A DNA stretch of 64,000 nt from Seohaeicola_A nanhaiensis (GTDB taxonomy: Bacteria > Pseudomonadota > Alphaproteobacteria > Rhodobacterales > Rhodobacteraceae): contig NZ_JBHSGI010000033.1 in NCBI RefSeq assembly GCF_042654245.1, forward strand, positions 62,001 to 126,000, given 5' to 3'. A program made the translations under genes and the position numbers. This document shows, piece after piece, positions 51,936 to 60,242 of the stretch (its first letter is position 1; every line of letters begins with the position of its first letter). Under the pieces are notes generated by a model that made no database searches, was not told the DNA's origin, and saw only the letters and a program-made list of their open reading frames with translations.

Positions 51936-52369
51936 GCCTCGATCCAGATGGTCACCGGGCCGTCGTTGACGAGGCTGACCTTCATGTCGGCGCCGAAGCG
52001 GCCGGTGGCGACCGGGATGCCCTGTTCGGTCAGCGCGCGGGCGAAGTGGAGGTAAAGCCGTTCGCCCACGTCGGGCGGGGCGGCGGTGGAAAAGCCGGGG
52101 CGGTTGCCGCGCGAGGTATCGGCGGCCAGGGTGAACTGGCTGATGACCAGCGCCGCGCCGCGGATGTCGATGAGCGAGCGGTTCATCTTGTCGGCCTCGT
52201 CGCGGAAGATGCGCAGCTTGGCGATCTTGGCGGCGAGGGTTTCGGCCTGCGCCTCGGTGTCGCCGGTCATGGCGCAGACGAGGACCATGATGCCGGTGCC
52301 GACCTCGCCGATCACCGTGTCGTTCACCGCGACCGAGGCCTCGGTCACGCGTTGCACCAGCGCGCGCAT
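51932..52369 (-). CDS. dtd: D-aminoacyl-tRNA deacylase
   Basis: 145 aa. Removes D-amino acids (and mischarged Gly) from tRNA. Opens MRALVQRVTEASVAVND, has ISQFTLAADTSRGNRPGF with the SQFTL active-site motif, and ends VSLVNDGPVTIWIEA with the GP cis-proline loop (NDGPVT). Overlaps gckA-type gene by 4 bp and nitroreductase by 1 bp. Confidence 0.94.
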   Translation of the reverse strand: MRALVQRVTEASVAVNDTVIGEVGTGIMVLVCAMTGDTEAQAETLAAKIAKLRIFRDEADKMNRSLIDIRGAALVISQFTLAADTSRGNRPGFSTAAPPDVGERLYLHFARALTEQGIPVATGRFGADMKVSLVNDGPVTIWIEA

Positions 52370-53037
52370 CAGCCGCGCCAGTCCACGATATCGGCCACGG
52401 CGGCGCGTTCGGTGCGGAAGCCGTTGGCCGGGTGGTCGGGTTCAGCATAGCCGAAGGAGACGGCGCAGAGGATCAGCCGGTCGTCGGGAATGGCGAAGTA
52501 ACGGTGCAGGAAGGGGGCATAGGAGGCCAGCGCGGCCTGGGGCACGGTGGCCACGCCCTGCGCCTGCGCGGCGAGGGTGAAGCCGGTGATGAAGCCACCG
52601 CAGTCGAGCGCGCCATAGGCGCCGAGTTCGGCCGGCGAGGAGACGATGGCGCAATGCGGTGCGCCGAAGAGGTCGAAGTTCCGCATCATCTGGGCGCGGG
52701 AGCCGTCGCGGTCGCCCTTTTCGACGCCGACCGCCTCGTAGAGTGCCCAGCCGCAGGTGCGGCGGCGGTCGAGATAGACGCCGGAATAGCCCGTCGGGAA
52801 GGGGAGATCGGGCGCGTGGGAGGCGGTGGCCATCTCGTCCTTGAGCGCAGCGCGGAAGGCGTCGGTTTCGGCGCCCGAGGTGATGGTCAGCTGCCAGGGC
52901 TGCGCGTTGCACCACGAGGGCACGCGCCGGGCGGTGGCGACGATCGCCTCGATTGTGGCGCGCGGCACCGGATCGGGTTTGAAGCCGCGGCAGGAAAAGC
53001 GCGCCGCCATCAGGGTGTCGAGTTCGTCTGCTGTCAT
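52369..53037 (-). CDS. Nitroreductase family FMN-dependent oxidoreductase
   Basis: 222 aa. FMN-binding opening MAARFSCRGFKPDPVPR, dimer and flavin stretches VPSWCNAQPWQLTI and GALDCGGFITGFTLAAQAQG, and C-terminal LILCAVSFGYAEPDHPANGFR. The ATG at 53037 starts MTADELDTL; the frame is open 18 codons further. The stop overlaps dtd by 1 base. Natural substrate unknown. Confidence 0.88.
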   Translation of the reverse strand: MTADELDTLMAARFSCRGFKPDPVPRATIEAIVATARRVPSWCNAQPWQLTITSGAETDAFRAALKDEMATASHAPDLPFPTGYSGVYLDRRRTCGWALYEAVGVEKGDRDGSRAQMMRNFDLFGAPHCAIVSSPAELGAYGALDCGGFITGFTLAAQAQGVATVPQAALASYAPFLHRYFAIPDDRLILCAVSFGYAEPDHPANGFRTERAAVADIVDWRG

Positions 53038-53094
53038 CTGTGGTGCTCCTTGCCTGCGGCGGAAGATGCTTGGATGTGCGGCCAAGGGCAAGGG

Positions 53095-53826
53095 TCAGGG
53101 TGTGAGCATCAGGCGGCCGGACTGGTCGAGCAGCCAGGCGTCGGTGCCTTCGAAGACCACGGGATGGATCGGTCGGCCATAGCCAGCGCCGCCGTCGAGA
53201 TTGACGCGGTTGCCATAGTGGAAGGGCAGGTCGATGGCGGTGTGGCCATGCACGACCAGCCAGGGATGCTGCCGGGTGTCGAGCAGGAAGGGGTCGCGGA
53301 TCCAGATCAGGTCGTCCTCGGTCTGCTGGTCGAGCGGGCTGCCGGGCAGGATGCCGGCGTGCACGAAGAGCAGGTCGCCCGCCTCGATGTGGGTCGGGAG
53401 GGACTGGAGGAAGGCGCGGTGGGCGGCGGGCACGGCGGCGCGGGCCTCGGCCAGAACCTCGTCGCGGGGGCGGGTGTCGGCTTCGGGCACGCCGTAGGAG
53501 GCCAGCGTCGCCGCGCCGCCAAGGCGCGGGTGCAGCCAGTCGAGCGACTTGTTGCTGATGCGGCTGTCGGTGACGGTGCCGTCGTCGAGATAGCGGGTGA
53601 ACATCCGGTCGTGGTTGCCCTTGACCGCGCGCCAGCGGCGGCCTTCGGCCATGCCTTCCATCACGCGGGCAATCACGCCGCGGCTGTCGGGGCCGCGATC
53701 CTCGAAATCGCCGAGGAAGACGATCTGCGCGTCGGGCCCGCCATCCGCCGCGATCCAGTCGAGCGCCTGATCGAGAAAGGCCGTCTGGCCGTGGGTGTCT
53801 CCGATGACGTAGATGGGGTCGCTCAC
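53095..53826 (-). CDS. Calcineurin-like metallophosphoesterase (PP2A/ApaH-like)
   Basis: 243 aa. All metal-binding blocks of serine/threonine-type phosphoesterases are present: GDTHG, GDFEDRGPDS (GDxVDRG with V to E), KGNHDRMF, LLFVHAGI and VVHGHTAID. It resembles bacterial PrpA/ApaH-type enzymes. The start overlaps the LysR stop by 4 bp (53823-53826). Substrate not determined. Confidence 0.88.
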   Translation of the reverse strand: MSDPIYVIGDTHGQTAFLDQALDWIAADGGPDAQIVFLGDFEDRGPDSRGVIARVMEGMAEGRRWRAVKGNHDRMFTRYLDDGTVTDSRISNKSLDWLHPRLGGAATLASYGVPEADTRPRDEVLAEARAAVPAAHRAFLQSLPTHIEAGDLLFVHAGILPGSPLDQQTEDDLIWIRDPFLLDTRQHPWLVVHGHTAIDLPFHYGNRVNLDGGAGYGRPIHPVVFEGTDAWLLDQSGRLMLTP

Positions 53827-54830
53827 GTCGCCTCCTGCGGTCCGCCTTGCGGATTACCTTGCACAGGCGCGGGGCGGGGTCCACCCGGAGCGATGGCATA
53901 GTCGAGCGGTTCGAGCAGGGCAGCGATTTCGCCGCGCATCCAGCGATGGGCGGGGGCGCTGGTCAGGCGTTTCTGCCAGACCATGCCGATCAGCGGCGTC
54001 GGCACCACCATGGGCGGCCAGAAGACGTCGAGACCGAGCGGCCTGGCAAGTTTGAGCGCGAGCTGGCCGGGCAGGAGGGCGATATGATCGCTTTCCGCCA
54101 CCGCGCGGGCGACGCCGAAGAAGACCGGCATGGTCATGACGACGCGGCGTTTGCGGCCGACGGCGGCAAGCGCGGCGTCGCCCATCGCGTTGAGCTTGCC
54201 TTCGGGCGAAAAGAGAATGTGGCCGAGATCGCAGAAAAGGTCCATGGGGACGGTCCCGCCGGGCGACAGACCGGCGCCGGCCAGACGGGGGTGCCCGCTG
54301 CGGGCAATCACCGCGAAATCGGAGCGGAAGAGGGGCTGCCATTCGACCCAGGAGGGCCAATCCTCGGGTCTGGGGATCAGCGCGAGGTCGACCTTTCGGT
54401 TTTCGAGCGACTGGACGTAGTTGTCGGGCACCAGATCGACCAGCTGCATCCGCACGCCCGGGGCGATGCGTGACAGGCGCTCGGCCAGTTGCGGCATCAG
54501 CATCTCGGCAAAGAAGTCGCTGCCCGAGATGCGGAAGGTCTCGTTCGCCTGCGCCGGGTCGAAGTGCTGCGGGCCGGAGAGCAATGCGGCGAGGTCGTCG
54601 AGAGTGTCGCGCAGGGGCTGGGCGAGGGTGCGGGCATAGTCGGTCGGCACCATCTTCTGGCCCTGGCGGATGAACAGCGGGTCGTTCAGCGCGTGGCGCA
54701 GGCGGCCGAGCGCGGCGGAGACGGCGGGCTGGCTGAGGCCGACACGCGCGCCCGCCCGAACGGTCGAGCCCTCGGCCAGAAGCGCGTCGAGCACGCGGAG
54801 GAGGTTGAGGTCGAAGGCCGCGAAATTCAT
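53823..54830 (-). CDS. LysR-family transcriptional regulator
   Basis: 335 aa. N-terminal winged helix (NFAAFDLNLLRVLDALLAEG with AGARVGLSQPAVSAALGRLR), NodD-like substrate domain (FRISGSDFFAEMLMPQLAER). The ATG at 54830 is chosen as it begins the family start MNFAAFDLNLL; an ATG at 54848 adds six residues. Divergent from the cupin gene, the usual layout for a LysR target. A perfect 11-bp palindrome ATTATCATAAT (54841-54851) lies just upstream. Confidence 0.92.
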   Translation of the reverse strand: MNFAAFDLNLLRVLDALLAEGSTVRAGARVGLSQPAVSAALGRLRHALNDPLFIRQGQKMVPTDYARTLAQPLRDTLDDLAALLSGPQHFDPAQANETFRISGSDFFAEMLMPQLAERLSRIAPGVRMQLVDLVPDNYVQSLENRKVDLALIPRPEDWPSWVEWQPLFRSDFAVIARSGHPRLAGAGLSPGGTVPMDLFCDLGHILFSPEGKLNAMGDAALAAVGRKRRVVMTMPVFFGVARAVAESDHIALLPGQLALKLARPLGLDVFWPPMVVPTPLIGMVWQKRLTSAPAHRWMRGEIAALLEPLDYAIAPGGPRPAPVQGNPQGGPQEAT

Positions 54831-54840
54831 GGCGTCAATA

Positions 54841-54851
54841 ATTATCATAAT
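54841..54851. promoter_or_regulatory. Palindrome ATTATCATAAT at the LysR promoter
   Basis: Perfect 5-bp arms around a central C, in an unusually AT-rich patch 11 bp from the LysR start. It may be the -10 region or an autoregulatory site; it does not by itself match T-N11-A. Confidence 0.3.
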
Positions 54852-54986
54852 ATCTATTCATTTCACACCCGTTCTTGCTGGTGGCAGAGTGGGGCCATTC
54901 CAAAACGACACGCCGCGACCGGCCCTGGCCTGAGGGACATCCTTTTCCGGGCCCGGGGCAGGTGTGTCCCACTCCTTGAGGACGTC

Positions 54987-55451
54987 ATGACGCATCCGAT
55001 TCTGGGGCCTGGTGCCATCGAATGGCTGGGCACCTGGTACTCCATCCTTCTGTCAGCCGAGGCCACCGGGGGCAGCCTGTCGGTGGTCGACAGCATCGGT
55101 GCACCGGACAGCGGCCCGCCGCGCCACGTCCATCACGATGCGGACGAAACCTTTGTTCTGCTGTCGGGCGCCTGCGACTTCTGGCTGGAGGGCGAGACCT
55201 TCAGGCGTGGGGCCGGCAGCACGGTGTTCGTGCCGCGCGGCAAAGAGCACACGTTCCGCGTGGTCGGCCCGGAGCCGTCGCGGCATCTGGTCCTGCTGAC
55301 ACCGGGCGGGTTCGAGGGATTCTTCGTCGAGATGGCGCGGAGAAAATACAGGATACCGCAGGATATGACAGAGGTGATACAGGTGGCGCAGGCCTACCGG
55401 ATGGACTTTACCGGACCGCCACTGGCGGCCGAAACGGCGGGGGCCGCATAA
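54987..55451 (+). CDS. Cupin-domain protein
   Basis: 154 aa with one cupin barrel: motif 1 PRHVHHDADETFVLLSG (two His and a Glu metal ligands) and motif 2 FVPRGKEHTFRVVG (third His). The C-terminal 45 residues (EMARRKYRIPQDMTEVIQVA) form a helical tail common in LysR-linked quercetin-dioxygenase-like cupins. Transcribed away from the LysR gene, so probably its target. Ligand unknown. Confidence 0.82.
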   Translation: MTHPILGPGAIEWLGTWYSILLSAEATGGSLSVVDSIGAPDSGPPRHVHHDADETFVLLSGACDFWLEGETFRRGAGSTVFVPRGKEHTFRVVGPEPSRHLVLLTPGGFEGFFVEMARRKYRIPQDMTEVIQVAQAYRMDFTGPPLAAETAGAA

Positions 55452-55480
55452 AACAACAAACAACAGGGACACGGACTTAA

Positions 55481-55852
55481 ATGAACAAGACAGCGCAGTA
55501 TTTCATGAGTCTGGCCGTTCTGGCCGCACTGATCGGGATGATCTGGGGGCTGCATATGGCGATCTCGAAGGATCACCTGATGGCGCCGGCGCACGCGCAT
55601 CTGAACCTGCTGGGCTGGGTCAGCTTCGCGATCTTCGCCTTTTACTATCATCTGGTGCCCGCAGCCGCCGACGGCGGGCTGGCGAAGCTGCATCTGGGGC
55701 TGGCCGTGGTGGGCCTCGTCCTGATGATCCCCGGCATCGCGCTGGCGATCAGCCGCGATTTCGAGCCGCTGGCGGCCATCGGCTCGATCCTGAGCTTCCT
55801 GTCGATGGTGACGTTCGGCCTGGTCGTGCTGCGCCACGGCCTGCGGCGGTAG
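55481..55852 (+). CDS. Small His-rich four-helix membrane protein
   Basis: 123 aa. Four membrane helices; conserved-looking His-rich loops HMAISKDHLMAPAHAHLNLL and FYYHLVPAAADGGLAKLHLG. The HAHLNLLGW pattern resembles haem-copper-oxidase subunit I-like fragments annotated as hypothetical proteins in alphaproteobacteria, so haem or metal binding is possible. It follows the cupin gene by 29 bp with no terminator between. Function unknown. Confidence 0.6.
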   Translation: MNKTAQYFMSLAVLAALIGMIWGLHMAISKDHLMAPAHAHLNLLGWVSFAIFAFYYHLVPAAADGGLAKLHLGLAVVGLVLMIPGIALAISRDFEPLAAIGSILSFLSMVTFGLVVLRHGLRR

Positions 55853-55860
55853 GTTGCAAG

Positions 55861-55886
55861 GGGCAGGGCGGCGGACCGCCCTGCCC
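55861..55886. terminator. Strong hairpin between convergent genes
   Basis: Perfect 11-bp stem GGGCAGGGCGG / CCGCCCTGCCC with CGGA loop, between the small membrane gene (plus) and serA (minus). T-tracts are weak on both sides, so it may end transcripts mainly by stalling. It is placed as a bidirectional terminator. Confidence 0.65.
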
Positions 55887-55893
55887 ATCGTTC

Positions 55894-57492
55894 TCAGACG
55901 ACGTCGAAGGCCAGCGGCTTGACCTGGCGGAACATGCCGGTGTCCTCGAGCTTTTTCAGCACCGGGGCGGGGACTGCTTCATCCACGTAGAGCAGGGCGA
56001 TGGCCTCGCCGCCACGGGTGGAGCGGCCGAGGGTGAAGTTGGCGATGTTCACGCCGTTTTCGCCCAGGGTCTTGCCCAGCGTCCCGATGATGCCGGGCAT
56101 GTCCTCGTTGGTGGTGTAGAGCATGTGGGCGCCGACCTCGGCGTCGATGTTGATGCCCTTGATCTGGATGAAGCGCGGCTTGCCGTCGCTGAAGACAGTC
56201 CCGGCGATGGAGCGTTCGCGCTTGTCCGTCACAACGGTGACCTTGATATAGCCGTCGAAGGCGCCGGACTTGTCCTGGTTGGTGGTCGAGATCTTGATGC
56301 CGCGTTCCTTGGCGACGACCGGGGCCGAGACCATGTTCACGTCGGGGTTGGCCTTTTTCATGATGCCCGCCACCACGCCGCAGTTCAGCGCGGCGAGGTT
56401 CATGGTCGAGACGGAGCCATCGTAGAGGATGTTGATCGCCTTAATCGGCTCGTCGGTCATCTGGCCGATGAAGTTGCCGAGGTGGCCGGCCAGCGTGACC
56501 CAGGGGCCCATGACCTTGGCCTCTTCGGCGGTCATCGACGGCATGTTGAGCGCGTTCTCGACCGCGCCGTCGAGCAGGTAGTTCGACATCTGCTCGGCGA
56601 CCTGCAGCGCGACGTTTTCCTGCGCCTCGGTCGTGGCCGCGCCCAGGTGCGGGGTGCAGACGACGTTGGGCAGGTTGAACAGCGGGTTTTCGGTGGCGGG
56701 TTCGACAGAGAACACGTCGAAGGCCGCGCCGGCGACATGGCCGGATTTCAGCAGGTCGGCGAGCGCCTGTTCATCGACCAGACCGCCGCGGGCGCAGTTG
56801 ATGATGCGCACGCCCTTCTTGGTCTTGGCGAGGTTTTCCTTCGAAAGGATGTTTCGGGTCTGGTCGGTCAGCGGAACGTGCAGGGTGATGAAGTCGGCAC
56901 GCTTCAGCAGGTCGTCGAGGTTCTCGACCTTTTCGACGCCCATCTGGTCGGCCTTGTCCTGGCTGAGGAAGGGGTCATAGGCCACGACCTTCATCTTAAG
57001 GCCGCGCGCGCGGTCACAGACGATGCCGCCGATGTTGCCGGCGCCGATCACGCCCAGCGTCTTGCCGGTGAGTTCGACACCCATGAAGGCGTTCTTTTCC
57101 CACTTGCCGGCATGGGTGGAGGCCGAGGCCTCGGGGATCTGACGGGCGACGGCGAACATCAGCGCGATGGCGTGTTCGGCGGTGGTGATCATGTTGCCGA
57201 AGGGGGTGTTCATGACGATCACGCCCTTCTTGGAGGCGGCGTCCTTGTCGACGTTGTCGACGCCGATCCCGGCGCGGCCGATCACCTTGAGGCGAGTGGC
57301 CTTTTCGAGGATCGTCGGCGTCACCTTGGTGGCCGAGCGGATGGCGAGGCCGTCATAGTTGCCGATCACCTCGGCCAGCTTGTCCTTGTCCTTGCCGAGG
57401 TCGGGCTGGAAGTCGACCTCGATGCCGCGGTCCTTGAAGATCTGCACGGCGGCGTCGGAGAGTTTGTCGGAAATGAGTACGCGGGGGGCCAT
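55894..57492 (-). CDS. serA: D-3-phosphoglycerate dehydrogenase
   Basis: 532 aa, long type with substrate domain, NAD domain, intervening domain and a C-terminal ACT domain (about 455-532). First step of serine synthesis: 3-phosphoglycerate to 3-phosphohydroxypyruvate. NAD motif GKTLGVIGAGNIGGIV, catalytic Arg in NCARGGLVDE, Glu and His in VCTPHLGAATTEAQ. The ATG at 57492 gives MAPRVLISDKLS; upstream codons read into the repeat element. Follows serC. Confidence 0.96.
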   Translation of the reverse strand: MAPRVLISDKLSDAAVQIFKDRGIEVDFQPDLGKDKDKLAEVIGNYDGLAIRSATKVTPTILEKATRLKVIGRAGIGVDNVDKDAASKKGVIVMNTPFGNMITTAEHAIALMFAVARQIPEASASTHAGKWEKNAFMGVELTGKTLGVIGAGNIGGIVCDRARGLKMKVVAYDPFLSQDKADQMGVEKVENLDDLLKRADFITLHVPLTDQTRNILSKENLAKTKKGVRIINCARGGLVDEQALADLLKSGHVAGAAFDVFSVEPATENPLFNLPNVVCTPHLGAATTEAQENVALQVAEQMSNYLLDGAVENALNMPSMTAEEAKVMGPWVTLAGHLGNFIGQMTDEPIKAINILYDGSVSTMNLAALNCGVVAGIMKKANPDVNMVSAPVVAKERGIKISTTNQDKSGAFDGYIKVTVVTDKRERSIAGTVFSDGKPRFIQIKGINIDAEVGAHMLYTTNEDMPGIIGTLGKTLGENGVNIANFTLGRSTRGGEAIALLYVDEAVPAPVLKKLEDTGMFRQVKPLAFDVV

Positions 57493-57520
57493 GGATGTGG
57501 TCCTTATGTGGGGGGAGAGC

Positions 57521-57579
57521 GGTGCGTGCCAAGCACGCACCCTACGGGCATTGGGTAGGGTGCGTGCTCTGCACGCACC
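57521..57579. repeat. Two-hairpin repeat element between serC and serA
   Basis: GGTGCGTGC-CAA-GCACGCACC (57521-57541) and GGTGCGTGC-TCT-GCACGCACC (57559-57579) flank CTACGGGCATTGGGTAG. Alternatively the inner halves pair with each other (GCACGCACCCTAC with GTAGGGTGCGTGC), so two exclusive folds exist. I recall GTAGGGTGCGTGC elements as common in Rhodobacterales intergenic regions, so this is likely a dispersed repeat. It separates serC from the serA start by 94 bp. Confidence 0.82.
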
Positions 57580-57586
57580 GTGAAGG

Positions 57587-58741
57587 TCACGCGGCTTCGG
57601 TCAGCGCCTCGATCTCGGCCTGGAAGGCCCAGTCGATCCAGGGCATCAGCGCCTCGAGATCCGAGGTTTCGACCGTCGAGCCGCACCAGATCCGCAGGCC
57701 AGGAGGTGCGTCGCGGTAGGCGCCGGCGTCGTAGGCGACGTTCTCGGTCTCGAGCCGCTTGGCCACTGCCTTGGCGAAGGCGGCGCCGTCGGTGATGCGG
57801 GCATCGGTGAACTTAACGCAGACCGAGGTGGTCGAGCGGATGGCCGGATCGGCGGCCAGGAAGTCGATCCAGTCGTGGGCCTCGACGAAGGCCGAGACCG
57901 CCGCCGTGTTGGCTTCGGCGCGGGCGATCAGGCCCTTGAGCCCGCCGACCGAGCGCGCCCAGTCCAGCGCGACGAGATAGTCCTCGACCGCCATCATCGA
58001 GGGGGTGTTGATCGTCTCGCCCTTGAAGACGCCGTCGATCAGCTTGCCGCCCTTGGTGAGGCGGAAGATCTTGGGCAGCGGCCAGGCCGGTTTGTAGGTT
58101 TCCAGGCGTTCCACGGCGCGGGGGCTGAGGATCAGCATCCCGTGCGCGCCCTCGCCGCCGAGCACCTTCTGCCAGGAGAAGGTGGTCACGTCGAGCTTGT
58201 CCCAGGGCAGGTCCATAGCGAAGGCAGCCGAGGTGGCGTCGCAGAGGGTCAGGCCGGCGCGATCGGCCGGGATCGCGTCGCCGTTCGGGACGCGGACGCC
58301 CGAGGTGGTGCCGTTCCAGGTGAAGCAGACGTCACTGTCGAAATCGACGGTGGTGAGGTCCACGATCTCGCCATAGCCGGCGGTCTTGACCTTGGCGTCG
58401 AGCTTGAGTTGCTTGACCACGTCGGTGACCCAGCCTTCGCCGAAGCTTTCCCAGGCCAGCATCTCGACCGGGCGGGCGCCCAGCAGGTTCCACATCGCCA
58501 TTTCAAAGGCGCCGGTGTCGGAGGCGGGGACGATGCCGATCCTGTAGTCGGCGGGCACGCCGAGGATGGCACGGGTTTCCTCGATCGCGGCCGAGAGCTT
58601 GGCCTTGCCGATGGACGCGCGATGCGACCGGCCGAGCGGGGCGTCGGCGAGCATGTCGAGGCGGAAATTGGGGATTTTGGCGCAGGGGCCAGAGGAGAAC
58701 CGCGGATTGGCCGGCCGCGATACCGGTTTTTGCATAGCCAT
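57587..58741 (-). CDS. serC: Phosphoserine aminotransferase
   Basis: 384 aa. Converts 3-phosphohydroxypyruvate to phosphoserine with glutamate, PLP-dependent. Opens NPRFSSGPCAKIPNFRLDML, PLP Lys in TTFSWQKVLGGEGAHGMLIL, and ends with the CGSTVETSDLEALMPWIDWA. This is the alphaproteobacterial SerC type. Start MAMQKPVSRP at 58741; a second in-frame ATG is at 58735. Its leader contains a serC-type motif. Confidence 0.94.
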   Translation of the reverse strand: MAMQKPVSRPANPRFSSGPCAKIPNFRLDMLADAPLGRSHRASIGKAKLSAAIEETRAILGVPADYRIGIVPASDTGAFEMAMWNLLGARPVEMLAWESFGEGWVTDVVKQLKLDAKVKTAGYGEIVDLTTVDFDSDVCFTWNGTTSGVRVPNGDAIPADRAGLTLCDATSAAFAMDLPWDKLDVTTFSWQKVLGGEGAHGMLILSPRAVERLETYKPAWPLPKIFRLTKGGKLIDGVFKGETINTPSMMAVEDYLVALDWARSVGGLKGLIARAEANTAAVSAFVEAHDWIDFLAADPAIRSTTSVCVKFTDARITDGAAFAKAVAKRLETENVAYDAGAYRDAPPGLRIWCGSTVETSDLEALMPWIDWAFQAEIEALTEAA

Positions 58742-58800
58742 TTCAGCTACCCTTCCAGATAAGCGCCTCTCGTTGGGGAGAGGTGTCCCGCCGCCGCAGA
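58742..58800 (-). promoter_or_regulatory. Candidate serC leader motif
   Basis: On the minus strand the leader has a small hairpin CCTCTC-CCCAAC-GAGAGG (58766-58783), then GCGCTTATCTGGAAGGGTAGCT, in which GGAAGGG is also the likely ribosome-binding site. The spacing and the CTGGAAGGGTAGC block resemble the described alphaproteobacterial serC leader RNA; I identify it from memory only. Confidence 0.45.
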
Positions 58801-58916
58801 TATCGGGGCACGGGCGGTTCGGCAAGGGGCGAAAAGGAATGCTATGGAGGAGGTCTGCGGCAAAAGCGCGGAATTTGCTGGGGGGAGTTTCCGATAGGCG
58901 ACGGCGGGCGCGCCGT

Positions 58917-58945
58917 GGCGCCCCCCTTTCGGTCCGGGGGGCGCC
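58917..58945. terminator. Hairpin between patB-like gene and serC
   Basis: Perfect 10-bp stem GGCGCCCCCC (58917-58926) / GGGGGGCGCC (58936-58945), 9-nt loop, TTTGT on the plus side. It starts 19 bp past the stop of the minus-strand aminotransferase gene, but the T-tract is on the opposite strand, so it may end the upstream transcript inefficiently. Confidence 0.55.
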
Positions 58946-58963
58946 TTTGTCACGGGGCGTGGC

Positions 58964-60139
58964 CTATTGCAGGTCGGCGAAGGCCGCGCCCATGCGGGTG
59001 CAGGCCTCTTCGATGCGGGCGCGGGGGGTGGCGAAGTTGAAGCGCATGAAGCCTTCGCCGCCCAGGCCGAAGGTGGCGCCGTGGTTGACGGCGATCCGGG
59101 CCTCGGTCTGGATGCGGCGCGTCAGTTCCTCGCTGTCCATGCCGGTGTCGCGGAAATCCACCCAGGCGAGGTAGGTGCCTTCCAGCGGCATCGACCGCAC
59201 GCCGGGAATGCCGTTCAGGGCCTTGTCGAGCAGGCGCCGGTTGCCGTCGAGATAGGTCATCAGATCGTCGACCCAGGCCGCGCCCTCGGGCGAATAGGCG
59301 GCGGTGGCGGTGTGCAGGCCGAAGGAATTCGGCGAAATGCCAAACGCCATCATCCGCTTTGCGAACCGCGCGCGCAGGTCGGGGTCGGCGATGATCACGT
59401 TGCCGATATGGCTGCCGGCGAGGTTGAAGGTCTTGGTCGTCGCGCTCATCATGATGAGGCGGTCCTCGATCCCCTCGATGGTGGCCATCGGGATATGCTT
59501 CTGTCCCGGCATCACCAGATCGTGGTGAATCTCGTCACTGACGAGGATCAGCTCGTGGCGGCGCGCGAAGGCGGCGACACCCTGGAGTTCCGCGCGGGTC
59601 CAGACGCGGCCGCCGGGATTGTGGGGCGAGCAGAGGATCAGCATCTTTTCGCGGCCGGTCATCTGCGCGTCCCAGGCGTCGAAGTCCATCTCGTAGCGGC
59701 CGTCGCGCAGGGCGAGCGGGCATTCGACGACCTCGCGCCCGGACTCGCGGATGACGCGGTAGAAGGCGTGGTAGACGGGGGAGAGCAGGACGACGCCGTC
59801 GCCGGGATTGGTGAAGGTGTCGACGCAGAGGCCGGTGCCGTTCACCAGCCCGTGGGTGGTGAAGATGCCGGCGGGATCGACAGCCCAGCCGTGGCGGGTC
59901 TGCATCCACCACTGGATCGCCTCCAGATAGGCCCGGTCATCGCCGAAATAGCCGTAGATGCCGGTCTCCATCAGCTTGCGCAGCGCCGCGTCCACTGCGG
60001 CCGGCGGGCGAAAGTCCATGTCGGCCACCCACATGGAAATCCCATCGTCGGGCGAGACGCCATAGAGCGCCTCCATCTTGTCCCATTTCGCCGAATGGCT
60101 GCCGCGGCGGTCGATGATCTCGTCGAACTTGCTGGTCAT
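58964..60139 (-). CDS. PatB/MalY-type PLP-dependent C-S lyase (aminotransferase fold I)
   Basis: 391 aa. Begins MTSKFDEIIDRRGSHSAKWD, typical of PatB/MalY, with GISMWVADMDFRPP. The PLP Lys is in MSATTKTFNLAGSHIGN, the Asn/Tyr pair in SPHNPGGRVWTR. The group splits cystathionine or Cys-S conjugates to pyruvate, ammonia and thiol. Placed next to serine synthesis genes, so a role in sulphur amino-acid metabolism is plausible. Divergent from def. Confidence 0.9.
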   Translation of the reverse strand: MTSKFDEIIDRRGSHSAKWDKMEALYGVSPDDGISMWVADMDFRPPAAVDAALRKLMETGIYGYFGDDRAYLEAIQWWMQTRHGWAVDPAGIFTTHGLVNGTGLCVDTFTNPGDGVVLLSPVYHAFYRVIRESGREVVECPLALRDGRYEMDFDAWDAQMTGREKMLILCSPHNPGGRVWTRAELQGVAAFARRHELILVSDEIHHDLVMPGQKHIPMATIEGIEDRLIMMSATTKTFNLAGSHIGNVIIADPDLRARFAKRMMAFGISPNSFGLHTATAAYSPEGAAWVDDLMTYLDGNRRLLDKALNGIPGVRSMPLEGTYLAWVDFRDTGMDSEELTRRIQTEARIAVNHGATFGLGGEGFMRFNFATPRARIEEACTRMGAAFADLQ

Positions 60140-60242
60140 GTGGTCTCGCGTCCCGTTTTCCTTTTCGCGGCAAGCTACCCGCATAAGGGGCAGGCGCAAG
60201 GGGGGCGTTGCCAGAGCAGGAACGATCCCCTAAATCGGCAGC

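Noticed and set aside
57502..57585. Small ORFs in the serC-serA gap
   Set aside because: They only translate the inverted repeats and have no ribosome-binding site.
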